A DNA stretch of 55,870 nt from Ruminococcus sp. (GTDB lineage Bacteria > Bacillota > Clostridia > Oscillospirales > Ruminococcaceae). The stretch covers positions 1-55,870 of the forward strand of contig JAFSSS010000063.1 in the NCBI GenBank assembly GCA_017450925.1, written 5' to 3'. Positions 34,019 to 42,916 of the stretch are shown here, in pieces (within the stretch, counting starts at the first letter, position 1; each line of letters opens with the position of its first letter). Below the pieces are notes generated by a model. That model did not search any database, was not told the origin of the DNA, and worked only from the letters and a program-made list of their open reading frames with translations. Both the position numbers and the translations under genes were made by a program.

Positions 34019-35496
34019 GCTTCCTGCGGAAGACGGCGGTAGATGCGGGTCAGCTCGTATATCTCCTGCGCCAGCTCGTCGGTCAGCGCGTCGGAGCGCA
34101 TCCTCCACTTCCAGTTGCCGCCGAGGGTCGAGGGGATGTTCATCCTTGCCTCGGAGCCAAGCTCAAGGAAATCCTGCATCTGCGCCACCGCAGTGTCGGC
34201 GATGCTCGACCACGCCGCCCGTATCATCCCGCGGGGGATGTCCTTATTGCGGCGGACATTCAGATATTCACGGGTGAACTTAGCCTCCTCCTTGGTAAGC
34301 TGCGCCGTCCAGCCGGCAATGGTCTCGTTGTCGTGGGTGCCGGTGTAGCATACACAGTTTGAGGTCTTGAAATTGTGGGGCAGATAGTCGCTGTCACCCT
34401 CCGGGTCAAAGGCGAACTCCAGCACCTTCATGCCCGGGAAGCCGCTGGATTTCAGCAGCCTTGCCACCTTGGGAGTGATAAAGCCCAGATCCTCCGCGAT
34501 GATGCGGCAGTCGCCGAGCTGCTTTTTCACTTCCTTGAAAAGCTTCATGCCCGGACCCTTGCGCCACTGTCCCACAACGGCATCCTCTCTGCCGTAGGGA
34601 ATGGTGTAATAGCTCTCAAAGCCGCGGAAATGGTCGATGCGGACAACGTCATAGGTGCTGACGGCAGTGCGGATGCGCTCTATCCACCACTTGAAGCCCT
34701 CCGCCTCCATAACGTCCCAGCGGTAGAGGGGGTTGCCCCAAAGCTGTCCCTTCGCCGTAAACACATCCGGCGGACAGCCCGCAACGTCTATGGGCTTTTT
34801 ATCCTTGTCGAGCAGGAAATAGCCCGGCCTTGTCCAGACCTCGACGCTGTCATAGGCCACATAGATCGGTATATCACCGATCATGTCGATGCCGAGGCCG
34901 TTGACATAGGCCTTGAATTTCCTCCACTGCTTGAAATATTCGTACTGGATGAATTTATAGTAGGCGATATCCTCGGCGTAGTCCTGCCGCGCCGCCTCGA
35001 CGGCCTTTGGCTCGTACATACGCAGAGGCTTTTCCCACTCGTCCCATGCCTTGCCGCCGTGAGCGTCCTTGAGGGACATAAAGAGGGCGTAATCCTCCAG
35101 CCAGTCCTTGTTTGCGGTACAGAAGGACTTATAGTCCTTGTCCGGCTCGAAGCGGGCGAAGGCCTTTCTAAGCACTGCGAACACCTTATTGTAAAGCAGC
35201 TCGTAATCGACCGCAGCAAAGCCGCCCCAGCTTATGCGCTTATACTCCATAGGCTTCAGGAGCCCCTCTGCTTCAAGGGTCTCGAAGTCGATGAAGTAGG
35301 GGTTGCCGGCATTGACCGAAAAGCTCTGATAGGGCGAGTCGCCGTAGCTGGTGGGAGTTACCGGGAGTATCTGCCAGTATTTCTGACCGCTCTTGGCAAG
35401 GAAATCCGCGAAGGCATAGGCCTCGCGTCCCAGCTTGCCGATGCCGTATCTTCCGGGAAGAGAAGAGATATGCAGAAGGATGCCGCTTGCACGCAT
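34006..35496 (-). CDS. malQ: 4-alpha-glucanotransferase (amylomaltase)
   Basis: 496 residues from ATG 35496 (AGGAGG upstream). The open frame continues further 5' but through the promoter. GH77: starts MRASGILLHISSLPG, with YGDSPYQSFS, GDIPIYVAYDS, the nucleophile block VVRIDHFRGFE, IIAEDLG, and CYTGTHDNETI. It transfers 1,4-glucan chains, producing longer dextrins for glgP downstream and releasing glucose. The last codons and stop lie in the inverted-repeat element, so the C-terminal VDG may be repeat-derived. Confidence 0.94.
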   Translation of the reverse strand: MRASGILLHISSLPGRYGIGKLGREAYAFADFLAKSGQKYWQILPVTPTSYGDSPYQSFSVNAGNPYFIDFETLEAEGLLKPMEYKRISWGGFAAVDYELLYNKVFAVLRKAFARFEPDKDYKSFCTANKDWLEDYALFMSLKDAHGGKAWDEWEKPLRMYEPKAVEAARQDYAEDIAYYKFIQYEYFKQWRKFKAYVNGLGIDMIGDIPIYVAYDSVEVWTRPGYFLLDKDKKPIDVAGCPPDVFTAKGQLWGNPLYRWDVMEAEGFKWWIERIRTAVSTYDVVRIDHFRGFESYYTIPYGREDAVVGQWRKGPGMKLFKEVKKQLGDCRIIAEDLGFITPKVARLLKSSGFPGMKVLEFAFDPEGDSDYLPHNFKTSNCVCYTGTHDNETIAGWTAQLTKEEAKFTREYLNVRRNKDIPRGMIRAAWSSIADTAVAQMQDFLELGSEARMNIPSTLGGNWKWRMRSDALTDELAQEIYELTRIYRRLPQEAVDG

Positions 35497-35559
35497 ATTA
35501 AAAGCCTCCTTTATGACAATTGATAACAATGCTGACTGTCCGAAACAGCATACAAAGTT

Positions 35560-35588
35560 ATTATACACTATCTTCAGCTTTTTTTCAA
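35560..35588 (-). promoter_or_regulatory. Promoter of malQ-glgP
   Basis: Minus strand TTGAAA (35583-35588), 17-base spacer, TATAAT (35560-35565), about 60 bases before malQ. It lies back to back with the amidase promoter, 70 bases apart, so a regulator between them could affect both. Confidence 0.78.
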
Positions 35589-35657
35589 GTTTTTTTTGAA
35601 TTTTCCGTGTATTTGCCTGCCTGCCGCCGGTAAATTCTGACAATTTCTCTCCTCGGG

Positions 35658-35686
35658 TTGACACGACCGGCATTTTGTAATATAAT
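35658..35686 (+). promoter_or_regulatory. Consensus promoter of the amidase gene
   Basis: Perfect TTGACA (35658-35663), 17-base spacer, perfect TATAAT (35681-35686), 38 bases before the start codon. Confidence 0.86.
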
Positions 35687-35724
35687 TGTAATATGTTCCG
35701 TTGTTTATTAGAAGGAGAAATATT

Positions 35725-38019
35725 ATGAAGAAATTTTTGATCTCTGCGGCTGCCGCCGCTGTGCTGCTTTGCGGGTCAGCTTTTTCTGCGGCTGCCGCTG
35801 ATGAACCCGTCACCGGCGGAGACATTGCCGCCGCCGAACAGCAGCTTGCGGATATTTCCGACAGCAGCGTCAGCTTTAAGTACACGTCCTATAGCTTCAC
35901 GGGTGGTGAGATAACCCCCGACGCAAGAAACGGTGCCGACGAGGTGACTGTTACATACAACGGCAGTGTTCTTGTCAAGGGCGTTGACTATACTGTTTCC
36001 TACAGCAATAATACAAACGTGGGCTATAAGACTGCCGTTTTGTCCGTCACCGGCATCGGTGACTACACCGGCACAAAGGACGTGCCCTTCACTATCAAGC
36101 CCAAGAAGTCCAAGCTGACAGGCATTTCCTCCGCAAGCAGCAGCATCCGCGTGAGCTGGACGGAGTCGGCAGATGCCTTGGGCTATCAGCTGCTATACAG
36201 CCCCGACCCCGATTTCAAGGCAAATGTGCTGTCAAAGGACGTCACCGGCAAGACCACTGCCGACCTTACGGATATTCCCGAGGCAGGGGTCAAGTGGTAC
36301 GTCAAGGTCAGACCCTTTATAACCAGCAACGGCACGGCTGCCGGCGTCCGTTACGGCAGCTACAGCTCTGTCAAGAGCGTGACGGTAAAGGGCAGCATCG
36401 CCAGTGTGACCACCAAATATCGGAAATACACCTACAAGGGCAAAGAGATACGCCCGGAGCTGACCGTTACCGACAGCAGAGGGTCAGTGCTGGACAGCTC
36501 CTGCTATACAGCTGCCTACACGAATAATATAAATGTCGGGACCGCTTATGTGATTGTAAGAGGCAGGGGCGCATATTCCGGGTCGGTGACACACACCTTC
36601 ACCGTTAAGCCCAATGACCTTTCCGACAACAGAGCGACCATTCCCGCGCTGGAGTATATCTATGTCGGCACCCCCGTAAAGCCCACGCCTACGCTCAAGG
36701 TGAACGGCGTAAAGCTGACCAAGAACAAGGACTACACCGTTTCCTACAGCGGCAACAATGCCGAGGGAGCTGCCACCGTGACCCTCACCGGCATGGGCAA
36801 CTTCTCAGGCAGCACCTACCGCACCTTCACGCTGAAAAAGCCCGCCCCCGGCGTCAGCACCGTAAACGGCGTCACCTACTACGCCGACAAGAACGGCGAG
36901 GTCGAGCGCAGCGTTGCAAACAGCGTTATCACCTATTCGGACAAGTATCTGACCTCACAGATGAAGTCCCTCTTCAAGAAAAAGGGCTACACCGTGACCT
37001 CTGCGCTGCCCACTGTGGATTTCAAGTCAGTGAGCAAGGGCTCGTCGAACCGCAAGGTCGTTCTCACCTGGGGTCACGAGCTGGACGGTGAATATACCTC
37101 CTATCTGCTTTTCAAGGGCGACACCTACGGCACAAGCTGGAAGCTCCTCAAGGAGATGAAGGTCACCGATGCAGCCGCCGACTACAAATACACGAACAAC
37201 ATTTCCTCCTTCAACAGCCGCTTCTTCAGATACGCGCTGGCGGGCATGACCGTTAAGGACGGAAAGAAATACATAAGCCCGCTGACCTTTGAAACAGGCT
37301 GGTCAAAGATAAGCATCTGCCTTGACCCGGGTCATTACATCGGCTGCAATGCCAACGAGGAATACTCCGAGGGAACACAGATGCTCCTGCTGGGCGGAAA
37401 GCTTAGGGACAGCCTTACCTCTGTCAAGCTCTCCGGCACCGCATTTGCCAATGTGAAGATAACCCGCACCGGCAACGGCATGACTGAGACCTTTGCCCCC
37501 GGGGTGTATAACGAGAAATTCAACTCCGATTACGGCTTCTCGCTTGCCTCAAGAGGCACCTATGCCAAGGGCTGTGACTATTTCATCTCGCTGCACACCA
37601 ATGCCACCTCCACCAACAGCTGGTACACTCCGACCTTCTGGGAGGTGCAGACCTATGTTAACCTTCACGCCAACGCAAACAGCTTTGACAAGGCTCTTGC
37701 CTACGAGGTGGGACTTGCCGCCTCAAAGACCATAGCTCCCGGCGGAAAGACCATAGACAGCCGCGCACCCTTCACATACAGCAAGGTCATGAACCGGCTG
37801 GTATCGGGCAGCGGCGCCACCTACAAGGCGGGCGACACCTACTACGCTGTCAACCGTGCCGCCGACAAGGTGGGAGTTCCGGGCTTCCTTATCGAGCATT
37901 CCTTCCACACAAACCCCGCTTTAAGAAAGTGGATGCTCGTTGATTCCAATCTTGCCAAGCTTGCCAAGGCGGAGTGCGATGTGATACTGAAGCACTACGG
38001 CTTCCCGATAGAAGCATGA
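35725..38019 (+). CDS. Secreted N-acetylmuramoyl-L-alanine amidase with Ig-like repeats
   Basis: 764 residues from ATG 35725 (AAGGAG upstream). Signal peptide (1-27), Ig-like repeats at about 50-130, 225-300 and 310-380 around a fibronectin-like module (about 138-220), then another linker domain and a C-terminal Amidase_3 domain (about 530-764). The zinc ligands and catalytic Glu are in place: CLDPGHYIG (His), an acidic EEYSEG, FISLHTNA (His), and PGFLIEHSFHTN (Glu). It cleaves the bond between MurNAc and L-Ala in peptidoglycan. Its N-terminal 300 residues match the protein at 29656-31386 module for module. Confidence 0.9.
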   Translation: MKKFLISAAAAAVLLCGSAFSAAAADEPVTGGDIAAAEQQLADISDSSVSFKYTSYSFTGGEITPDARNGADEVTVTYNGSVLVKGVDYTVSYSNNTNVGYKTAVLSVTGIGDYTGTKDVPFTIKPKKSKLTGISSASSSIRVSWTESADALGYQLLYSPDPDFKANVLSKDVTGKTTADLTDIPEAGVKWYVKVRPFITSNGTAAGVRYGSYSSVKSVTVKGSIASVTTKYRKYTYKGKEIRPELTVTDSRGSVLDSSCYTAAYTNNINVGTAYVIVRGRGAYSGSVTHTFTVKPNDLSDNRATIPALEYIYVGTPVKPTPTLKVNGVKLTKNKDYTVSYSGNNAEGAATVTLTGMGNFSGSTYRTFTLKKPAPGVSTVNGVTYYADKNGEVERSVANSVITYSDKYLTSQMKSLFKKKGYTVTSALPTVDFKSVSKGSSNRKVVLTWGHELDGEYTSYLLFKGDTYGTSWKLLKEMKVTDAAADYKYTNNISSFNSRFFRYALAGMTVKDGKKYISPLTFETGWSKISICLDPGHYIGCNANEEYSEGTQMLLLGGKLRDSLTSVKLSGTAFANVKITRTGNGMTETFAPGVYNEKFNSDYGFSLASRGTYAKGCDYFISLHTNATSTNSWYTPTFWEVQTYVNLHANANSFDKALAYEVGLAASKTIAPGGKTIDSRAPFTYSKVMNRLVSGSGATYKAGDTYYAVNRAADKVGVPGFLIEHSFHTNPALRKWMLVDSNLAKLAKAECDVILKHYGFPIEA

Positions 38020-38043
38020 TCTGTCAGCACAGACCGTAAAAGC

Positions 38044-38080
38044 AAAGAGCTGATCCGTTGAATTGGGATCAGCTCTTTTT
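38044..38080. terminator. Shared terminator between the amidase and tldE
   Basis: AAAGAGCTGATCC (38044-38056) pairs with GGATCAGCTCTTT (38066-38078), with T and A runs on the two flanks, between convergent genes. Confidence 0.9.
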
Positions 38081-38124
38081 TTGAAGCAGCACGCCGCTTG
38101 CGAGGTGCTGACTTAGTGCCGGAC

Positions 38125-39336
38125 TTACTTGCTGTAGTCCATTTTTACAAGGATCTGCTTGTCGTTGAATACCGGGTCGTCAGAGCCCACGCCGATGAAG
38201 CCCTTGCCGAACATATCGAACATATTGCTCTTTATCGCAAACTCCGGCAGCCTGCCGATGAAGCGCTCACCGTCGCAGAGCATTGCGGTCTGTACGGGGG
38301 TGACGAACTCGCCCTTGTCGTTGAAGCCGCCACCGGCCGCTACTATCGGAACGACTGTCAGCCGGCCGTCAAGCAGCTCCTTTACCGTCTTGTCAGAGCG
38401 CTTTATGCGCAGGTTCACATAGCCGTTGCCCGGCACATCCGTCATGCCGAAGTTGGCGCTGCCGGTGTGGGGAGCATTGTACTTCTCCGCGGTGCGCTTG
38501 TCGGCATAGCCGGAAATGAAGACTCCGTTTTCGATGAACACCTGCCTGTCATCCGGGCGGATGACTCCCTCGCCGTCAAAGAAGGGAGTGAACCAGGTCT
38601 CCTTGTCAGAGACATCGTGGGAAAGGGTGAAGCTGTCGGCGAATATCTTCTCGCCCGTCCTGCCGGAAAGCAGGGATGTTCCCAGCGCAAGGTTCTCCGC
38701 ATCAAGGCACTCGGTCAGCTTTTCGAGATACCAGTAATACTGGGTCTGTATGATAAGCTCCTCCGGCAGCTCGACCTTGTTTGTGAAATTTGTCAGATAG
38801 TTGTCTGCCATATCGGTGAACTTTTTGAAGCTGAAATCTCTCTGTCCGATGCTGAACCAGCCGTCGTCTATGTCCTTGCTGTCCTTGTGCTTGAAGCCGA
38901 TGCCCACGTTAAGGGAGCTGTCGGTGTTTGAGCAGTCAAGCCCGCAGGAATTGCGTATAGCTCTTATTGCTTTGTTCACGCTGACGGAGCCTGTGAAAAT
39001 GAAATCCGGGAAATGGGTCTTGAGATACTCGACTGTCTCCCGGGCGATATCCATAAGCTCCCTGTCGGAGTATTCCCGCTCGGTCTTGTCGCGGTGGCGT
39101 GTGCCTGTTTCGAGGGCAAAGCCGTAGGGGCGCTTCAGCTTGAGGTTTTCCTCCGCCCGGCGATAGCCCTCCTCCTCACTGATATTATCCTGTATGTACT
39201 GTATCCCCGCATATCCGCCGTCATACACTCTGAAGGAGCGGAAGGTGCGGCTGTCCTTGTTGAAGGACTTTAGCTTGGTTTCCTCTATCTCCACCTCGCG
39301 GAAGTCAAAGCCGGAGGTCATAAGCTCTCTTTCCAT
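38125..39336 (-). CDS. TldE/PmbA-like protease subunit
   Basis: 403 residues, same fold family as TldD but without the HExxxH zinc motif, as expected of the non-catalytic partner. Recognisable elements are the SFxxSSRTFR-like start, TGSVSVNKAIRAIRNS, SFTLSHDVSDKE and the C-terminal GGGFNDKGEF and MLCDGERFIGRLPEFAI. With TldD it would form a heterodimer that trims unfolded or modified peptides; in E. coli it matures microcin B17 and degrades CcdA. It starts 12 bases after the tldD stop. Confidence 0.8.
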   Translation of the reverse strand: MERELMTSGFDFREVEIEETKLKSFNKDSRTFRSFRVYDGGYAGIQYIQDNISEEEGYRRAEENLKLKRPYGFALETGTRHRDKTEREYSDRELMDIARETVEYLKTHFPDFIFTGSVSVNKAIRAIRNSCGLDCSNTDSSLNVGIGFKHKDSKDIDDGWFSIGQRDFSFKKFTDMADNYLTNFTNKVELPEELIIQTQYYWYLEKLTECLDAENLALGTSLLSGRTGEKIFADSFTLSHDVSDKETWFTPFFDGEGVIRPDDRQVFIENGVFISGYADKRTAEKYNAPHTGSANFGMTDVPGNGYVNLRIKRSDKTVKELLDGRLTVVPIVAAGGGFNDKGEFVTPVQTAMLCDGERFIGRLPEFAIKSNMFDMFGKGFIGVGSDDPVFNDKQILVKMDYSK

Positions 39337-39348
39337 AACTGTCCCCCC

Positions 39349-40686
39349 TTAGTTTATCGTAAGCGACCTTACGCGGATAGTCGGGCCCGCGTCGGAAACG
39401 GGCATGGACTGGCCGTTCTTTCCGCAGGTGGATGTATCGCAGAATTCAAGGTCGTTTCCCACAGCGTCGATATCAAACAGCGTCTTGAAAACGCTGCCTG
39501 TCACCACGTTGACCCGCAGCGGCTCGGCAAGCCTGCCGTTTCTTATACGGTAACAGCAGCTGGGCTGCATGGTGAAGGTACCCTGTCCGGTGCCGTAATT
39601 CACGTTATAGACATAGATGCCGTCCTCGACCCCTGCGATGATATCCTCCGGCGAGGTGTCGCCCGGCTGCATAAAGGTGTTGGTCATCCTCACCATTGGC
39701 GGATAGGAGAAATCCTGCGCCCTTGCGTTGCCGGTTGGCTCTTCGTTCAGCGTCATCGCAGATTTGGCATCATGCAGCCTGCCTGTCAGCACGCCGTTTT
39801 TGATAAGCCAGGTCTCACGGGGAGCTGTGCCCTCGTCGTCATAGGCGATATAGCCCCGGTGGAGCATATCTCCGCTGTCGCAGATCGACACCAGCTCGCT
39901 GCCCACCCTTTTGCCCATTACCCACTCCTCCTGGAGGGTCTTGTCGTTGAGCATGAAATCCGCCTCGCTCTTGTGACCGAAGCTCTCGTGAGTGAACATT
40001 CCCGTAACGCCGGGTGCAAGCACGCACACATAATCCCCGGGGACAACATCAACGGCGTTCCTGGCGTAATCAAGATAGCGCTCTATCCTCTCGGTCACTT
40101 CCCTTTCGTGGCCGGAGAGAAGGGCAAAATCCATTCCGCCGAATGTCCTTCCCGCCGGTGTCTTGGCATCGTTCACGAAGATATCGCACCACATATTGAT
40201 AAAGCACTGCTGATAGTCCTGCACTATCTCGGAGCCCTTGCTGGAGTAAAACTCCTTGACGGTATGGGTTTGGTAGCAGCCGGCATACCACTGCTTTACC
40301 TCCTCGGGCAGATCCTCAAAGCAGGCGGAGATGTAATGCGACACCAGCTCCTCCCGCTGACTGCGGGTGATCTTTCTGACGTCGTTATCGCCCTCAAAGC
40401 GAAGGACCTTGTCCTTGTGTACCTCGAACATCTTCACCACCGGGTCGTTTTCGATATCGGGGTCGGGCTCGGCGATAGCCGCCAAGGCATCAAGCTCCTG
40501 CTGGATGCTGTCAAGGCTGTTGGTAACGCTGGTGTACCATAGCCTGCCGTCATAGACCCTTACCATAGCGCCTGTTACAGAGGTCTCGCTGTTTTCCTTG
40601 ACCTCTCCGTTATTCACTCTGTAGGAGGCTGTGTCAGTATGCTCGATACGGATATCGGCATACAGCCCTTTTGGAAAGCTATACAT
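39349..40686 (-). CDS. tldD: TldD-like metalloprotease
   Basis: 445 residues from ATG 40686, placed nine bases after GTGAGG; earlier in-frame ATGs lie within that RBS or the upstream gene. The zinc-binding motif is FTHESFGHKSEADFM (HExxxH plus Glu). Other family blocks: STGANGRTFGG-like TPAGRTFGGMDF and the C-terminal SDAGPTIRVRS. It is the catalytic half of the TldD/TldE protease. The start overlaps the stop of the XRE regulator gene by 8 bases, so regulator, tldD and tldE form one coupled operon. Confidence 0.87.
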   Translation of the reverse strand: MYSFPKGLYADIRIEHTDTASYRVNNGEVKENSETSVTGAMVRVYDGRLWYTSVTNSLDSIQQELDALAAIAEPDPDIENDPVVKMFEVHKDKVLRFEGDNDVRKITRSQREELVSHYISACFEDLPEEVKQWYAGCYQTHTVKEFYSSKGSEIVQDYQQCFINMWCDIFVNDAKTPAGRTFGGMDFALLSGHEREVTERIERYLDYARNAVDVVPGDYVCVLAPGVTGMFTHESFGHKSEADFMLNDKTLQEEWVMGKRVGSELVSICDSGDMLHRGYIAYDDEGTAPRETWLIKNGVLTGRLHDAKSAMTLNEEPTGNARAQDFSYPPMVRMTNTFMQPGDTSPEDIIAGVEDGIYVYNVNYGTGQGTFTMQPSCCYRIRNGRLAEPLRVNVVTGSVFKTLFDIDAVGNDLEFCDTSTCGKNGQSMPVSDAGPTIRVRSLTIN

Positions 40687-41227
40687 TTTCATCATCCTCA
40701 CTTTCGATAGTATCATTTGCCGCGGTCATAAGGCCAATAAACCTGTCGGGGATAAGAAAGCGGTATATCACGGCGGTATTCACTCCGCGGTTCAGCTCGG
40801 CCTGCTGCACAAAGCCGAGTCTGCTAAGCATATCCACGACCTTATCCACCTTCTCGGCGGAAGCCCCGGAGGCTGACGAAAGCTCTTCACGGCTTATGAA
40901 CACCGCCTCGCCGATGCCCTCGAGCCTGCGCAGCACCCGCATACATTCCGGGTCGGCGATAAGCTCTGCCAGCTCGGAATACTTCCTGAGCCCGCCCAGC
41001 TCTTCACGGCTGTGATGCTTATGCACATCCCGGCCGTAAAGCTCGTCTATGCCTGCATCAAGGCTGTCGGCGATCGCCGGCAGCAGCGAGGGGTCGGGAT
41101 AGCCGCCGCTCTCCCATTTGGAAACAGCCTGTGCCGACACTCCCACCATAGCCGCAAGCTGCTCCTGCGTGAGCTGCCTTTTCTTCCGAAGCCATCTGAT
41201 GTTTTTGCTCAATTCATTTTCCGGCAT
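40679..41227 (-). CDS. XRE-family regulator with C-terminal winged helix
   Basis: 182 residues. The N-terminal HTH_3 domain (about 5-62: NIRWLRKKRQLTQEQLA, VSAQAVSKWESG) is followed by a linker and an ArsR/MarR-like winged helix (about 85-165, with ISREELSSASGASAEKV and a wing ending in VIYRFLIP). It is the promoter-proximal gene of the tldD-tldE operon and is likely to control that operon, perhaps itself. Two DNA-binding domains in one chain is less usual; the second may instead be a sensor or dimerisation domain. Confidence 0.85.
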   Translation of the reverse strand: MPENELSKNIRWLRKKRQLTQEQLAAMVGVSAQAVSKWESGGYPDPSLLPAIADSLDAGIDELYGRDVHKHHSREELGGLRKYSELAELIADPECMRVLRRLEGIGEAVFISREELSSASGASAEKVDKVVDMLSRLGFVQQAELNRGVNTAVIYRFLIPDRFIGLMTAANDTIESEDDENV

Positions 41228-41247
41228 ACTTCCGCCTCCTCTGACAT

Positions 41248-41276
41248 ATTATACTATAGCTTCACAGCAAGGTCAA
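41248..41276 (-). promoter_or_regulatory. Promoter of the XRE-tldD-tldE operon
   Basis: Minus strand TTGACC (41271-41276), 17-base spacer, TATAAT (41248-41253), 20 bases before the start codon, giving a very short leader. Confidence 0.78.
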
Positions 41277-41324
41277 GAGACCCGCAGTTTAATTTTTCAA
41301 CCCACGGTTGAGCTGCAGCAGTCC

Positions 41325-42698
41325 TCACTGCCCGGCGGGGTCAGCGGTCTGCGCCTCGCGGCGTATCGTCCTGTAAAGCAGCGCTACGGAGACCGTCATC
41401 ATGATGACCTCTGTCACCGGCTGCGCCCACAGCATCCCGCTGAAGGCGAAGATATGATCGAGCAGCAGCAGCAGCGGGACATACAGGAAAAGCTGACGTA
41501 TCAGAGTTATCGCAAAGGCATACCCGGGCTTGCCCATTGCTTGAAAGGACATCCTGCACATAGAGGTCGCGCCCACAAAGGGCAGGATGCACATAAGCGT
41601 CCTAAGCACCCTTGCGCCGAGGGTGACGACCTCCTCCGTGTCGGAGAAAATGCCGATAAGCTGCGGTGCAAGGATGCCGTAGGCCGTCATGACCGCCAGC
41701 TCCGTTATGCTCACCACCAGCACTCCCGCCCGCAGGACAGAAAGCATACGCCTGTAATTCTTAGCGCCGTAGTTATAGCCCATGATCGGCTGCGTGCCGG
41801 AGGCAAAGCCTTGATAGATATAGCTGCCCAGCGACATTATCTTCTGCGAAACGCCCATAGCCGCCACTGTCAGCTCGCCGTAATCCACCGCAAGATTGTT
41901 GTTGACGATATAGGCGGCAGAGGTCAGCAGTGTCTCCAGCGCGGCGGGTATTCCCACGGAGAATATCTCCTTCACCACCGCCCACGCGGGGCGGATGAAC
42001 CGTCTCCGGGGTCGGAGCAGCGTCCTGCCGGAGAGGTAAAAAAACAGCGACACTCCGAGGCTTATGCCGTTCCCGAGGACGGTGGCCACAGCCGCGCCCC
42101 GTATGCCCATGCCGAAAGCGAAAATGAAAAGCGGGTCAAGAGCGATATTGGCAGCAGTGCCGGCGATCATGCCGGCCACAGAAAGCTTTACCGAGCCCTC
42201 GCTGCGCAGGAGCGCCCCCACGGTGTAGCTGCCCATAGTCAGCAGGCTGCCGATCAGCAGAACGGAGACATACTCCGAGGTGTAGCCGAAGGTGTTGCTC
42301 TTTGCGCCGAGCCCCCGAACGATCTGCGGAAGAAAAACCAGCCCTCCCGCCGTGACGATAAGGCTGCTTATCCCCGTAAGCACAAAGCCCGTCGTAAGGG
42401 TCTGCTCTGCCCTGTCCTCCTCACCCGCGCCGAGGCTTCGGGCAATAAGTGACGACGCTCCCGCCCCCACGGTGTTCGACACCGCCACCGTTATCATCAT
42501 GACGGGATAGGCAAGGTTCACCGCGGCAAGGCGGTAGTCGTCGTTCATCAGACCGATGAAATAAGTATCCACCAAATTATACAGCACCATTATGAACATC
42601 CCGAATATCAGCGGAACGCCCAGCTTGACAACGGCCTTCGCGGGCTTTTCGCGGCTTAGGATAAAGATGCGTTTGTCCTCTTTGGATATGCTTTGCAA
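41325..42698 (-). CDS. MATE family multidrug/cation exporter
   Basis: 457 residues with 12 membrane segments. Typical MATE blocks: YNLVDTYFIGL near the start, VGAGASSLIARSLGAG in the first half, and GTQPIMGYNYGAKNYRRM in the second. It exports cationic compounds in exchange for Na+ or H+; the substrate is unknown. I chose the TTG start at 42698 behind GGTGATAG; the ATG at 42737 overlaps the -10 box. The regulator operon downstream has its own promoter. Confidence 0.87.
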   Translation of the reverse strand: MQSISKEDKRIFILSREKPAKAVVKLGVPLIFGMFIMVLYNLVDTYFIGLMNDDYRLAAVNLAYPVMMITVAVSNTVGAGASSLIARSLGAGEEDRAEQTLTTGFVLTGISSLIVTAGGLVFLPQIVRGLGAKSNTFGYTSEYVSVLLIGSLLTMGSYTVGALLRSEGSVKLSVAGMIAGTAANIALDPLFIFAFGMGIRGAAVATVLGNGISLGVSLFFYLSGRTLLRPRRRFIRPAWAVVKEIFSVGIPAALETLLTSAAYIVNNNLAVDYGELTVAAMGVSQKIMSLGSYIYQGFASGTQPIMGYNYGAKNYRRMLSVLRAGVLVVSITELAVMTAYGILAPQLIGIFSDTEEVVTLGARVLRTLMCILPFVGATSMCRMSFQAMGKPGYAFAITLIRQLFLYVPLLLLLDHIFAFSGMLWAQPVTEVIMMTVSVALLYRTIRREAQTADPAGQ

Positions 42699-42727
42699 TT
42701 CTATCACCACACATTTATGATAAGTAC

Positions 42728-42756
42728 ATTGTAGCATATTGTCAAAGAAGTGTCAA
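42728..42756 (-). promoter_or_regulatory. Promoter of the MATE gene
   Basis: Minus strand TTGACA (42751-42756), 17-base spacer, TACAAT (42728-42733). Transcription would begin near 42721, after the in-frame ATG at 42737, which supports the TTG start. Confidence 0.75.
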
Positions 42757-42820
42757 CCGGGAGCGCGGCGGCGGGATAGCTGTGTATGTTTACTGCAGCT
42801 TGGTGAATATCGAAAAGCGA

Positions 42821-42854
42821 ACAGTCAAGCTGTCCGCAGGGACACCTTGACTGT
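42821..42854 (-). terminator. Hairpin after the sensor kinase gene
   Basis: ACAGTCAAG-C-TGTCC pairs with GGGACA-C-CTTGACTGT; on the minus strand it is followed by a T-rich stretch. It lies 63 bases after the kinase stop and before the MATE promoter. Confidence 0.6.
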
Positions 42855-42916
42855 TGTTTTCGCTATTGATCTTTGCGGTGCTTTGAAGGCTACCCTCGCC
42901 GCTTAACTGTCCGTTA

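Noticed and set aside
41118..42452. 444-codon plus-strand frame opposite the MATE gene
   Set aside because: His/Gln/Arg-rich composition of an antisense frame, no RBS, and the MATE protein is clear on the other strand.
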